Positions 22,445-34,045 of a DNA stretch of 54,928 bases are shown piece by piece (position 1 is the stretch's first letter; each line of letters starts with the position of its first letter). The DNA comes from Gnetum montanum. Taxonomy: Eukaryota > Streptophyta > Gnetopsida > Gnetales > Gnetaceae. The notes below the pieces were generated by a model. The model was not told the DNA's origin, did no database searches, and worked only from the letters and a program-made list of their open reading frames with translations. The stretch lies in contig MNCI01030782.1 in assembly GCA_015680685.1 (NCBI GenBank), positions 87,331 to 142,258 on the forward strand, written 5' to 3'. Position numbers and translations under genes: made by a program.

Positions 22445-23640
22445 CTAAAATACTAAGCATGCTTGTCCATCTAAGGAGGAGTTGCGGTCACTGGCTCTCT
22501 TATGCTCATGGAAAGGTTTGATTTGTTGTATGTTGACTAGCAATATCTTATTTGAGCTTTCAGGTTTGTATATCAACATGGCCCTAGAAGAAAAGGTTTC
22601 ATAGATGATGAAAGGCCCTTCCCACAATGTTTGAAATTTAGTTCTTTGTGACACATGTGTGGGGTTCTAGTAAAGGACCTTATCTCTTGGTTGCAATTTT
22701 ACTTTTCTTATTTTGAGATCATGACATTGCTTGTTGAATGCCTTGTGCAATTCGTTCGATGATAGGGATACCAATTGATTCTCATCTAGCATGTTGAGGT
22801 TTATTAGTCTTTCTTTTTGTTCTAGACTTAGGTCAAGGTTAAGGTCATAGGCTGTTGAAAGGGTACAGAGCTTGGATTGAATAGAAAAAGTTGGCAATTT
22901 TCTAGGTTGGGTGATAAGTCCAAAGGGCATCATTGACTTTTGTCCTTCAGTCTCTCATATATTTTCCTACTGTTCTTGTTAAGATCTTAGTGATTTTTCT
23001 ATTTGTTACCTCTGCTTGATTATTGGCTCGGGGGTGGTAAGGTGTTGTTAATTTATGTTTAATCCCCAAGTGTTACATGAGCTTCATAAATGTAGTGCTT
23101 GTAAAGTGAGTACCATTGTTAGAAATAAGTGCATGTGCCACACCAAACTTGTTTACAACATTTTTTGTACAAATTGAGTAGTTATAGAAGACATACAGTT
23201 AGTGACAGCTGCTACTTCTGCCCATTTTGTATAATAGTCAACAATGACTATCATGTATGCCTTTTCATTTGACATGGATGTCATGGGATTCATGAACTCA
23301 ACAATGACTATCATGTATGCCCTAGATGTCAAAGGGTTCCTATGGTTGGATTCACTACTAAGGTTCCTCCATTCGAGCAATCATCCCACCATCACATTGA
23401 CAATGTTCACAAGAGTGGATGAATTGGTGGGTGCCCCTAAAGAGTGTTGGCCAATAATACCCTGCCATGAGGATCATAATGGTTGTGCATCTCCCAACAT
23501 AGTGGCCCCCATAAGGACCCTTGAGATCATCTTAGATAATTCCCAGTTAATCAACATTAGGAACACACCAATGAACTAGGCCATTGATGTACATCTTGTA
23601 GAGGTTCTTGTTGATCTTTGTGAAGTATTTCATCCAATGA
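22445..23640 (-). pseudogene. Integrase pseudogene of element E
   Basis: Minus-strand fragments in order: the zinc-binding region GYYWPTLF...C..CQ (about 23470-23400), the core strand IVIVDYYTKWAEVAAVTN (about 23250-23200) carrying the first catalytic Asp, then broken core sequence. Next come a C-terminal part with NKQCHDLKIRKVKLQPRDKV (about 22740-22680) and a WEGPFIIYE chromatin/DNA-binding-like strand (about 22600). The core region has a 60-bp tandem duplication (23238 and 23298). Several frameshifts make it non-functional. It would have inserted the cDNA. Confidence 0.75.
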
Positions 23641-23672
23641 AGAAACTGTTATTTCTTCTTGTGATCCAACCT

Positions 23673-24945
23673 TTATGGCATATCCTGAGTAAGAAGATAA
23701 GTGAAAATGTCATCGTACCAGTTAGGCTCATTGGGCACTTGTTCATTTATAGCACCAACAAAGAGAAGTTCATCAAGAAATTGATCAAAAAGTGATCTCT
23801 CCTTCTCTTTGTTATTCCATTTCAACCAAGATAAGTGATTAGCAATCACATTCTTGATTCCATTTTGATCTACCATCGTAAGATCAAATTCTTGTAAGAT
23901 CACAAGGCATCGTATGATATGGGGGCTTACCATCGGTTTTTTCATTATCAATCGAATTACACTCTAGTTTGTGTGCATGAATACCTTGTACCCAAGCACA
24001 TAGTACATAAATTTTTCCAAGGCATACAACAACATCATCAATTCCTTCTCTATTGTGATGTAATTCAGCTATGCACCCACAATGCTTTGGCTTGTGTAAT
24101 AAATGTAGTAAGGACATTTATGGTCATCTAGTTCTGTGAGCATGGCTCCCAAGGCATAATTTAATGCATTTTTCATGATGTGAAATGGTTTGAACTACTC
24201 AAGTGCTTGTAGAATTGAATTTTTCATGAGCTTCTGCGTGAGGTGCTATAATGCATTCTCACACTCCTCAATCTAAACAAATGGAGCATCCTTCTTTATT
24301 AGCTTCACCAATAGTTTAGCAATCTTAGAGAAATTTTCTACGAATTGCTAGTAGTAGCTAGTGTGTCCAAGGAATGACCTCACATCTTTGACAATTTCTA
24401 GTTGTTTTGTAATTCCTTGGATGATCCTTATTTTTTTTAGGATCCATCGTGATCCCTTTTTCAAATATTCTATGCCCTAAAATAATGTCTTCTTGGACCA
24501 TCAAATGAATTTTCTATTAATTGAGCTAAAGCTTTGTCTCCACAGACCTTTTCAGCACTTGCTCAAGATGGTCTAGGGCTTGCTCAAATGTAGGCCCCTA
24601 GGTGGAGAGGTCATCAATGAAGACTTCTGCACTGCTAATAATTTGCTATTGAAAGATGCTTAGGAAAAGGCATTAGAAGGTTGTAGGAGCATCACATGAA
24701 TCAAATGACATCCTTTTATATGCAAAAGTCCCTAGGGACTTGTGAATGTTGTTTTTGCTTAATACTATGGCACAATCTAAATTTGGTTATAGCCATTATA
24801 GCCATCTAGAAAGCTATAAAAGTATTTCCTAGAAATGGTGTCCAACACCTAGTGCACAAATGGAAATGAGAAATGATCTTTATAAGTCACCATGTTCAAC
24901 ATCCCAAAGTCATTATAGACCTTCCAAAATCCCTCAAGCGTGACA
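23673..24945 (-). pseudogene. Reverse transcriptase and RNase H pseudogene of element E
   Basis: The reading begins near GFWKVYNDFGMLN, runs through SFLDGYNGYNQI (about 24820-24785) and KTTFTSP, and ends with the RNase H terminus LQEFDLTMVDQNGIKN followed by VIANHLSWLK (about 23890-23825). This ending is typical of the RNase H-integrase junction in Athila-like elements. There is no archaeal-like second RNase H, unlike B. The YxDD box is destroyed by decay. The RT N-terminus is missing because gag joins it directly. Confidence 0.7.
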
Positions 24946-26842
24946 CAACAGGACAACATCCCTTAGTATGTTGATAGTGGCATATGTCACACCCACCATC
25001 ATCATCTCATTTAGAGTCCACAACCTCCTCTGCTATAGCAACCTTGGTCTTACCTCTTTGATGGGCACATTCAGCTTCCTTCCTTCACCTACGATCACGA
25101 TCACTATGATCTTTGGATTCCTCTACAATTTTCAAAGTGGTTTGGAACTTTTCATTCAAATAGTTGCACATTTTATTGGGAGAAATTTTAGAAATATATT
25201 TTTGAATTGACAAGGTCTTTCATTGCACCACATCATCAAGTGGTGCCTCCTCCTCATTGTCATAGAATTGGACCTCCCTTTTTCTAATGGAAGGGTCCCA
25301 GTTGTACTCTTCCACATTTTCCCTTTTTCTCAACTCTTCTTATTCTTTGGCAACCTACTAAATAAGCCTTTGGATCTAATGACCTCTAAGTTTTGAAAGT
25401 CTCCTCTAGACATAGACCCCAAGATTTCTCCTCATTTTTGTTCGGAGCCCATCTATGATATGGTAAAGCTGCTTTGTTTGAGAATAATCATGGCTAGGAC
25501 ATTGGTGCAAAAGAGAATAGTACTTGCCCATGGTTGCATTGAAGGGTCCAAGTGTTCCTTGTTTTCAACCTTGGATCTGGTTTCTCAGATTGGATACTCA
25601 GGAGTATGTTTGATATTTGTCATTGAGGAGCTCAAGCATTATACTTCATTGACAGATTGATTTTAGCTCCAATGATTGGTACCAACTTTTAACTTCTTTA
25701 ATTAGAATCCTTTGGAATAACTTTGACTTTTTTCATTTAATTTTGATGTTTTGTAAGGCACATGCATCATGAAAGGCTTGAAGATGGTTTTGTGAATCTA
25801 AGTTGTATCCCCCTTTGAACTTGGGAATATGATTCATATCCAACTATTTGATTTTGCTATCTTTCACATGCCTTATTGGAATTCTTATTACCTCTACAAT
25901 GTTGAGCATGTTCCTTGTTTTAAGTAAAGGATCATCATGGTCATAGCCCCTATGATTGCCATGATGCCCATGATGTCCTCTACTTTCCCTTCTTTAATGG
26001 TGGTAGGCCTCCCTTGATTGCCCATGCCCTTGGTCTCGACTAGTTTGGTGGGCCCTACGATCATCTTTATCCCACCGATCACCTCCCTCATGATCACCTC
26101 CTTTACAGCTTTGGTTGAAGTTAGAGGAGGAATAAGATGATGTTGAAGGTGAAGAAGAGGAAGGAGAGCCAACACCATCACGGTGCCTACTACCTGCTCT
26201 TCTTTGGTCACAACCATGATCATCATATTTTTCATCATTACGATGCTTGTCCCCATTCCTACCATGACTCCCGCCTTTGGATCCTCCATGATCATGGGAC
26301 CCATTCTTGCCTGAATTAGGATTATTTATAGTATAATATAAATTCTAGTTCAAGCCTCGTTCATCAAAACTAAGGGAAGGAGATTTAGTAAATTTAGAAC
26401 CCCTAGAGAAAGTATCCTTACTATCTTTTTGACCCAGAAGGAATAATGGGTTATTGAACTATTTTTTCTTCAAAGCTTCATAGCACCTCTCTTGTTGCTA
26501 ATCTCTTTTTCATTGGTCCTTAGTAGGATGGTAATCTCAGTAGTCATGGCCCTACACAATGTATTCAGCATTGAGCCCTTAGATGTGCAACCTCATAAGA
26601 GTTTGGTGTAGCATCGTAGGAATGGATTGATTGAGTGGAAACACAATGTTGTCCTTCATGTTCCTCCACTACCATTGTTCATCCTAATGCAAGATGAATG
26701 TGAAGTCTACCACATACTCATCAAGATGAGTATATTTCACTTTGCATTGTTGGGGCATTGGAAGAATTGACCATTCATTCCTTTGTTGATTGGTTGTATG
26801 CTTGAACCTTGACAACGAATCATCCTTATGAGAAGAAGCCAT
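24946..26842 (-). pseudogene. gag: gag pseudogene of element E
   Basis: The minus-strand start ATG at 26842 opens MASSHKDDSLSRFKH, followed by YTHLDEYVVDFTFILH. Then come a Met/His-rich degenerate part (26300-25900) and a zinc knuckle CDICHYQHTKGCC at about 24991-24951. Right after the knuckle the sequence becomes RT. About one third of gag-protease seen in C is therefore missing. Confidence 0.7.
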
Positions 26843-26972
26843 TTTAGTTATCCAAGAAAAATAGTGTGCTTGTAATATACTTTCTTAGTTGAATGATTTA
26901 GCTTTGATGGGTTTGTTACAACAATTTTAAATAATTTCACTAAGTCCTAGATAGCACACGTAACTAACTAAA

Positions 26973-26992
26973 GTCCCTAGCAATGGTGCCAA
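26973..26992 (-). other. Primer binding site of element E
   Basis: The minus strand reads ttggcaccattgctagggac next to the LTR end TGCTCATCA. It is the best preserved match to the tRNA-Asp-type site at its first seven bases. Confidence 0.8.
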
Positions 26993-27819
26993 TGATGAGC
27001 AGCAAGTACACCCTACACTCAACCATACGAATCATTAGCATTTACTAAGTAATCTAATTGAATTCTATAGAATTTATCTCTCTAAGTACACTAGGTTTAA
27101 GAAGTGAATCTAACTATTGCAATCGTTGTCTTCTTAGTTCCACTCATGAAGTGCAAGCGTATGGTTAAGTGTAATTGAGGCATTTGATTTTTATCATTTT
27201 GTCTTTTATGGTTTAATTGCCTAAGTGCTGTAAACAAAGTAAATTTAATATGTAATTAATCTAATTAATCCATTAACTAACTAAGACCTAACTAATCATA
27301 ACATAGGTGTTCATTCCCATTTTCCATACACATCCTAAATACATTGTAGCACCACTACGTTACCAAGTGTTAAGTGCTACTGGGATTACCAAGCATTAAA
27401 CGTATGCTTGAAGTGGTCATGCTTATGTGTGCAATTTAATTAATATTAATTACTTGATTAAAATTCATTAGAATAAGGTGCATGAATATTAAATTCATAA
27501 GGAAACATTAATTTATTCCAAGTGCTACAAGGTTTGATTAGAAAAGCTCATCTTTATTGTTGTTCACACTGAGGTACTTACGTACATTAGTGCTCAAATA
27601 AAGATCTGTCCACTTCTTTGACTCCTATTGTGGGCACTCAAAAAATATTCTAACTTTTGGGGAAAGAAATTCAAGAGCTTTGCTACAACTAATGGAAATA
27701 CTGATGAATCATGGGCCCAAGTGCTATATTTATAAGCAGGCACACATTCGGCGATATTGGATATCCGATAATGTAGCATGTGATCTAATATCGAGGCCTA
27801 AGGGAAAAATGGTTCATGA
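26993..27819 (-). repeat. 5' LTR of element E
   Basis: Minus-strand partner of 18606-19374. The outer end is TCATGAACC at 27819 (TGATGAATT in the partner), so one base of the terminal TG is lost. TATA is at 27736-27727. The U3 above it retains GATATTGGATATCCGATA. Divergence between the two copies is obvious by eye and includes indels. Confidence 0.8.
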
Positions 27820-27965
27820 CATATGATCAACAAAGTGGGAGAGAGTAAATTATAAGAAAACAAAGAATTGTTTTTTTGTGAACTAATCATACATGACTTG
27901 ATTTCATAGTACTAAATTCTATTTGTTAATAAATTAGGTTATAGGTTTGATTCCAATAGGGATTG

Positions 27966-27970
27966 TTGAG
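27966..27970. repeat. Target-site duplication of element C, left copy (TTGAG)
   Basis: TTGAG precedes TGATGAGCC at 27971. The identical pentamer stands at 53570-53574, after C's 3' LTR is completed on the far side of element B. Confidence 0.9.
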
Positions 27971-27980
27971 TGATGAGCCA

Positions 27981-28046
27981 CGATATCGTGTATGCGATAT
28001 CGCATTCGACCCTCGATATCACATCCCATCTCATTTTCTATAAATA
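27981..28046 (+). promoter_or_regulatory. U3 palindromes and TATA box, 5' LTR of C
   Basis: CGATATCGTG, CGATATCGCA and CGATATCACA occur at 14 to 20-base intervals, then CTATAAATA at 28038-28046. Confidence 0.6.
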
Positions 28047-28332
28047 AGAGGCGGCTTCCCTTGTTCTAGTGAGTTAGACTTAGACACTTAGCCAAACTCT
28101 AGCAGTTTTACCATTCCATAGTTAGAATAATTTCCCTGTGCCCATAGTAGGATTCTTAAAGTGAATGGATTTTTATTCGAGCAAATTGTACCCGAGCACA
28201 TATTTTTGTACAGCAATAAAGACGAACTTTATGATAAACCTTGCAACATGTGGATTAAGCTAAATAGTAATTAATTATTATTGAATGTTTAAATGCTTTC
28301 CTAGTTAATTAATCTTTTTCTCAACCCTTGAN

Positions 28333-28376
28333 AAGATTAATTAACTAGGAAAGCATTTAAACATTCAATAATAATT
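28333..28376 (-). repeat. 44-bp inverted copy of 28273-28316, bounded by Ns
   Basis: The segment is the exact reverse complement of 28273-28316 and has a single N on each side (28332 and 28377). The 3' LTR of C has ordinary LTR sequence at this place. This looks like a mis-joined read or gap patch rather than biology. Confidence 0.8.
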
Positions 28377-28730
28377 NCCCAGTAGTGTTGCACTAGTTCA
28401 GGATGTGTGCGGCAAGTGGGAACGGATACTAGTGTTAGGAAAATTAGAGCTTAGTTAGTGAATAGTTAATGAAAGTTAGTCACTTAGTTCTCCTTACCTT
28501 CCCCTATTAGCATAAGACATTAAAAAGATAAAAGTTATAAAAATCATGTACCTCAAGATTACTTAACCATACAACCAAGATAATACAAGTAAGTTTGGGA
28601 AGACAATGATTGATTAACTCTAAGTGTTCGATTAAGGAGTGTAAGCACTTAGTCCTTGAAGTTCAACTAGATCGTGCATGTGATGCTCGTATTTGTATGG
28701 TTGAGTGCAGGGGTACCTCGCCACTCATCA

Positions 28731-28750
28731 TTGGTACCGTTGTTGGGGAC
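28731..28750 (+). other. Primer binding site of element C
   Basis: ttggtaccgttgttggggac follows the LTR end directly. It differs from the tRNA-Asp complement TTGGCGCCGTTGCCGGGGAC only by C-to-T and G-to-A changes, the mark of methylated-cytosine decay. Confidence 0.85.
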
Positions 28751-28875
28751 TTAGTTGTTTGTGTGCTACATAGAACATAGGAAACCATCCATATCGTTGG
28801 GACGCTAGAATGAACCCTTAGGGTTATTTAAGGAAAGATAAGATAACGGTAAATCACACACCGAACAAGACGAAA

Positions 28876-31160
28876 ATATCTTCTTCTTCGCACAAGAGCA
28901 CTTCACTACCTAGGACTCACACAAAAGATAGTCGGCGGCATCATACACGTAACCAAGATTCACTAGTTCCTCAATAGTTTTAGGTAGTATATACTCATCA
29001 TGATGAGTATGCACCTAACTTTACCTTTATTCTCCATCAAGATGAACAACTGCATTGGAGAGACTTAGAAGGTAACATAGTGTTGCGTCCAGACCAATGA
29101 GTCCTCAACATGCTTCTTCATGCTCTTACACGAATAGACATGCCACTTTTATATGCGGAATATATTGCATGTGATTATGACACACAAGGGACTACAATCC
29201 CACAAAAGCACAACATCAAAGGGACTTACGACAGGAGAGATACCATACATCCTTGAAGGGTAAAGGGCCCCATAACGCTCTGCTCGGCTTAAGCCAAATT
29301 GAGGGCGATGAACCTATTTCAATAGGTTCCCCACAAAACAATGTTCCCCCTCCTAACGATGGTCAGGAAGTGGTGTATCAAAACCTCCAATCCACGATTC
29401 ACAACCCTAGTTCTAATCCCCACGAACACAAAGTGTTCAATGAGGGAACACAAACATATGATAAAGACAGACGTTCTGATCGTAATCATGATCAGGGCCT
29501 AGACCACTGAAGAGAAGGTAGAAAACATCGTCATGGTGATGGTTCTCCTTCTTCTTCACCTGCATCATCACATTCATCCTCTCCTTTAGTGTCTGGATGT
29601 AGTCATTAGGAACCTAACTGTGAGGATAAAGGAAAACAAAGTGAAAAACACCGATGAGATAGTTGAGAATGAGGATGATGGAATTCTAGGGAATCACAAC
29701 ATAGAAGAAGGGAGAGTAAGGAATAATGTAGACATCACAGACGCTATGAATGAGATGACCACAAAGAACCCCTACTTGCAACCAAAAGCATGTTAGATAT
29801 CACGAAGGCCTTAAGAGTTCCAACAAGGCACCAAAAGGATAGTAGGATCAAGAGGCTAGACATGAACAATATCCCATGATTTGAGGGGGGATACAACGCT
29901 GATTCTCAAAATCATCTACAAGCATTCCATGATGCATGTGCCTTGCAAAACATTGAGAATGAATGGAAAAAACTGAAGTTGTTCTCGAGGACACTAGTAA
30001 AGGAAGCAAAAAGATGGTACCGGTCCTTAGAACCAGAATCCATTCGAAGGTTGAGTACAATGCTCGAACTATTTAATGATAAGTACCAAATGTACTCCCG
30101 AGTGTCTAACCTACAAAAGAAAATCCAAGGATGAAAGAGGGAAATTAGGAACCCTTGGATGATGCCATGGGCTAATATTATGTACTGTTACATCGTTGCC
30201 CTTGCCATGGTTACTCGTAGCAGGATCAACTACACCATCTCATAGATGGACTTAGGCATGAAACAAGGAGAACCTTTGGAACGTATGCCCAAGGGAGATT
30301 ATCAGAGCTTAGGTCTCATCAGGTTCATAGATTTCTAGAGCAAGTAGCCAAGAAAGAAGGGGAGCTATGTAAGAGAGAAAGTGTGAAAGAGTACAACTGA
30401 GATCCTTCCCTCCAAAAAAAGGAATTGAGATTGTGTGAGGAGGAGGAAGAGTCACCACTTGAAGAGATGGTGCATAGGAAAACCTTGCCACTCCAAAAAT
30501 TAACANAGATACGGATAATGACAGTGGATGTGAGATATGCCAATACGACCATCCTAAAGGATGTTTCCCGGTGATCTCACATCTACAAAAGTTTGGGGTG
30601 TATGCACTTAACCCACGACTTAACAAATGGCAAGCACCTCGATGGTTACCTTATTCCTAAGGTAACCCAAGGTAGTTCCACCAACCATTAACATATTATC
30701 CAAGTGGAACTCCACCACAACCTGTCAAGAAACACCAATAGTGGCAATACCCACAGTCATGGGGGATGCCACCACTAAGGCAACACTACCCCTACCGACA
30801 ACCGGATCCATATGGCTAGTACCTGTAGCAACCAATCTCTCCACATGACTTTGTTGGTCACGTAACATCACAACATCACTACCAAGCTCAGGAGTAGTAT
30901 AGGACTCCTTCTCCTAGGGGAGACAACCCACATACATACCATCCTCCAAATTCATCCGTAACTCTCACACCGATATCTCCATTACGACCCGCTCCAACAA
31001 TGCAAGGGGAACTCCCCACTCAACCATAGCAACACAATGCTACGATGGCTATGAATATTCAACCCACTGCTGGTTCTAACAACCATATGAAGAGAAGACC
31101 TTTCTTCAGAACTAGTAGTCCAACCAAGCCCTCACAACCATAAGAGGTTGAACCTTTGAA
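28876..31160 (+). pseudogene. gag: gag pseudogene of element C
   Basis: The start is now ATA at 28876 where D and E have ATG; the following Ser-Ser-Ser-Ser-His-Lys matches. YTHHDEYAPNFTFILHQDEQ follows at about 29008. An open part at 29253-29510 is Asn/Gln/His-rich. The capsid-like region 29860-30135 contains HLQAFHDACALQNIE and WYRSLEPESI. The zinc knuckle CEICQYDHPKGCF is at about 30533-30572, then LNPRL. Stops and frameshifts are scattered, and an N lies at 30506. This is the best-preserved gag of the family here. Confidence 0.8.
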
Positions 31161-31722
31161 TGCCTCTCCATCAAAAAGGGCTTCAGAGCTCCCTTCAAAC
31201 CAAACACCGAGCTCAGCACATACGATTATGTTAACACATGCCATTACTGACTGGATTAAGGTGGGCCACCTTCCCAAGAAATTCTCTAATCCTAGAAGCC
31301 CTCTAATCTATTTCCAAGTCGCTGGGAATGAACCATGTAAAGCTCTTCTGGACTCAGGTTTTGAAATCAACTTAATATCACAAGAGATATACAAAGCCTG
31401 GAACCTGCCTCCATTAAAGAAGAGCAACATTCTCTTAGAGCTAGCTGACCAATCCATCACTGTTCCCTTGGGATAGGTGGAGGACATCGTTACCACTCTG
31501 TGTGGGTGGTCATACCCAGCTGATTTCCTAGTGATCCAAGTAAACAATGATAAAGGGAAGTTTCCAATAATAATGGGAAGGGCATGGCTAAGTACCATAA
31601 ATGCACGCCTAGGAATCTACGATCTTTTCCTGGAAATATCTAAGGAGAACTCTTTTGGAAAGATTGAGAAGAAGAAGGTTCTATGCATCACATACAGTGA
31701 TACAGGGTGTGATTGCGTATAG
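31156..31722 (+). pseudogene. Aspartic protease of element C (one in-frame stop)
   Basis: Two open stretches in one frame (31156-31476 and 31477-31722) are separated by a single TAG. The active-site loop is ALLDSGFEINLIS (about 31343-31381), a D-S-G retropepsin motif. VEDIVTTL, then PADFLVIQV and the C-terminal FPIIMGRAWLSTINARLG (about 31561-31614) complete the fold as in Athila proteases. It would have cleaved the gag polyprotein. It is the least damaged enzyme region of C. Confidence 0.8.
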
Positions 31723-31782
31723 GAATGTTTAGCATTGCCTGCATGCAACTAATGTGCACAAGAAATTAACATACAAAAGTGC

Positions 31783-32091
31783 TTGTATGTAGCAACCACA
31801 CAACAAGAAGACACCCAGTGGTTGATAGCTAATCAAGAGAGCAACTCACCAATGTGGATGGAACTAACTGAGGGAACAAGTTGCGCTCACGTCGAAAGCA
31901 TAGATGCACTGGAGCAAGAGCATGGTCAACTTCCAAACCTTAACCTAGAAAAAATCAATTGGGGGAAGTTTGAAATTCCTAAAAATTTAGAAAAAAATCT
32001 TAATAAGAGATTATTAGTTAATGTGCAACGAGCTAAAGCCTTCCATGAACTTAGAATGGCCAGTGCACATAATACCTCTGAGAAGGAATGA
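31783..32091 (+). pseudogene. Conserved post-protease segment of element C
   Basis: 102 codons homologous to 1047-1346 of D, including TQWL, ELTEG, an acidic centre and NWGKFEI. The final part LLVNVQRAKAFHELRMAS is reminiscent of the integrase tail of E (LLVNIQQIKPFHEHKRAS at about 22540). That similarity suggests C arose by an internal deletion joining the gag-protease end to the very end of pol. Confidence 0.6.
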
Positions 32092-34027
32092 CCCTGCTCA
32101 TTATTTCGGATCTCCCCTTTCCAACTCAGTCATGGTGGAGATGGCCACCTCTGCTAATCAATTAAGGTCCTTAGTTCCTTTTTAAGTTTTTGTTTTACAC
32201 ATTTTTGTTTTACAAATTTCTTTAACTTTTCTTGTTTTTATTTTGTTTTGTAACATTGTTTATACTCTTTCATTTCTTTGTGTCTTTGTTTGTGTTGTTA
32301 GGTTCGTCACCTAATAAGTGCTTCGATGGTGGTATAAACTGTATTCTATTGATTGCTAATGTTTGGTTTTTACCTTGAGGTTATAATGTTGATACTAAGG
32401 TATGGTTCCTTTGATATAATAGGCAATGAGTTCACATCGTCCATGCATCCATGAATTTCTATGGTCTCTCTTGGCTTGGAACTGTATAGTCCCTTTCTTT
32501 AAATAATAAAACTATCAATGAATTGGTGACTGAGCATTTCTCAAACTAAGGAAGGACTTAAGGATTGAAAAGGGTGTGACTTCAAGGGGATTTGATGCCT
32601 TTGTTCTGGCCATCCTCTTGGGTGCTAGAATGTTTTCTTCTTGAGTTTTCTTTACCATTATGATATTGCTCCATTATCGAGAAGCTGAGATAATAAAAAT
32701 AATAAGTCTTTGCATGGTGTCGTTCTCACATAAAAAAGAAAAGAAAAGAGAGAGAAGAGTGAGAATTCAAAGAACACCCCTTAGACCAAATAATCATCTG
32801 GGCTACAAGCACTGGTTATGAAACTAAACAAACATGGTTTCTCTGGATAAGGCCCTCTCTTGCTTCCTATTTGTCCCTCTCTTGCTTGTTTTAAATGGTA
32901 GTGACTCTTTGGTGGAAGCATTCTTGTTACTTCTAGTGGATGGCTTGGCCAAATGTATTAATGCAAAGTCACTGGATGTGGATGGTTCGAGGCTAGATTT
33001 GGAATGAGATCTACTAAGTCACATTAACCATAAAATACACAAGGGGTTGTACACCACCTTGTCTTGAGACTCCATTCCATTCTCTTCTTTCCATCATTCT
33101 TTCTCCATTTTCCACCTCATTTCCAGTTATATCAGTAGTCTATATTTTGGTTGATGCATTATTTTCTTTTTGGTAAATTCTTGTGGTTGAGACATTAACT
33201 CTTATTTCCAAATGACATTCCCAGAGCCTATGGACTCTTTTGAATTTGGGTTTGTCAGGGCATCAACAACATGAGCCTGCTTTGGGGAGGACCCATTAAC
33301 ATTCCTATTTGGTGCATCAATTAACTTGTTTTCATTAAACATTTCCTCATTCAACACTTGTTGTGTTCATTTCCACCTCTGACATCCATTTTCTTAGCCT
33401 TACCATTTTTTCTTTTTCCCCATCCTTCTTTTTCCTTATTTTTCTCCATTCTAGCGCTACCGGAGGACTACTCTTAGTCATGGAGGTCCTGGTCTAATTT
33501 TTTTAATTTTCTCCTAACCCCTACACCTTCGGTAGTCACTAGTGTTATATCTCCAAAATCTGTATTAGCCATATCACAACTCAGCCAAGGGACTTTACAC
33601 CGAAGCAAGGTATCAACTGCATTTTGATTTATTTACCCTTACTAATATGTGATTGTGTTGTGTGTGCATATGGCAATCATACAGCAATGGATTGAACCTA
33701 GAGGAAACACTTAGTATGGACTGGTGTTGGAACTATTATGCTAGGAACAAGATTGATGAAGCGCTCATGGACAGACAACAAAAAGTGCAATCTTGGTGTT
33801 GGCAGCAACAGACTTCTTCTTTTCTCTCTTCTCTCTTCTCTCTCAGTTGCTAAATAAGGCTGGATGTCAAATGTGCATAGTGTTCACTCTTGTGGTCATG
33901 AACACTAATGTTGCCATGTATTGTAATGTTGATCCATTCATGTGTCACCCCATTCACCACTATTGTCATTCAAGTCAATAATCTCATACCTTCCGTATAT
34001 TTTGTAAGGAACTCGAGGATGAGTTTT
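32092..34027. other. Noncoding region of element C
   Basis: No coding domains found. It has a T-rich block (32170-32270), GGGTGTGACTTCAAGGGGATTTG at 32572 shared with A, a purine-rich AAAAGAAAAGAGAGAG run (32732-32760) and C/T-rich runs (33050-33130, 33820-33845). No RT or integrase motif in either strand. Confidence 0.6.
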
Positions 34028-34045
34028 CATTCAGTCATGGGGTTA
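34028..34045 (+). other. Polypurine tract of element C
   Basis: TCATTCAGTCATGGGGTTA precedes the 3' LTR and matches the corresponding sites of A and E. Confidence 0.6.

Larger units (their letters stand above)
18606..27819 (-). mobile_element. Element E: Athila-like retrotransposon with pol, minus strand
   Basis: Minus-strand order: 5' LTR (27819-26993), primer site (26992-26973), gag (26842-24946), RT and RNase H (24945-23673), integrase (23640-22445), spacer, remnant extra ORF (from 19783), polypurine site (about 19395-19375), and 3' LTR (19374-18606). A solo LTR is nested at 20553-21402. Protease is missing between gag and RT. The flanking pentamers CTTAG (18601) and CATAT (27820) match at only three of five positions, so the target duplication is decayed or was lost. 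This is the only copy of the superfamily here that keeps pol. Confidence 0.8.
27971..28730 (+). repeat. 5' LTR of element C
   Basis: Runs TGATGAGCC to CACTCATCA. TATA is at 28038-28046. Compared with the 3' LTR, about 85 bases near 28332 are replaced by an N-bounded inverted 44-mer, so the true LTR should be about 40 bases longer. The remainder matches the 3' copy closely. Confidence 0.88.

Noticed and set aside
23244-23579. 111-codon plus-strand frame
   Set aside because: Antisense shadow of E's integrase; part of it is the 60-bp duplication.
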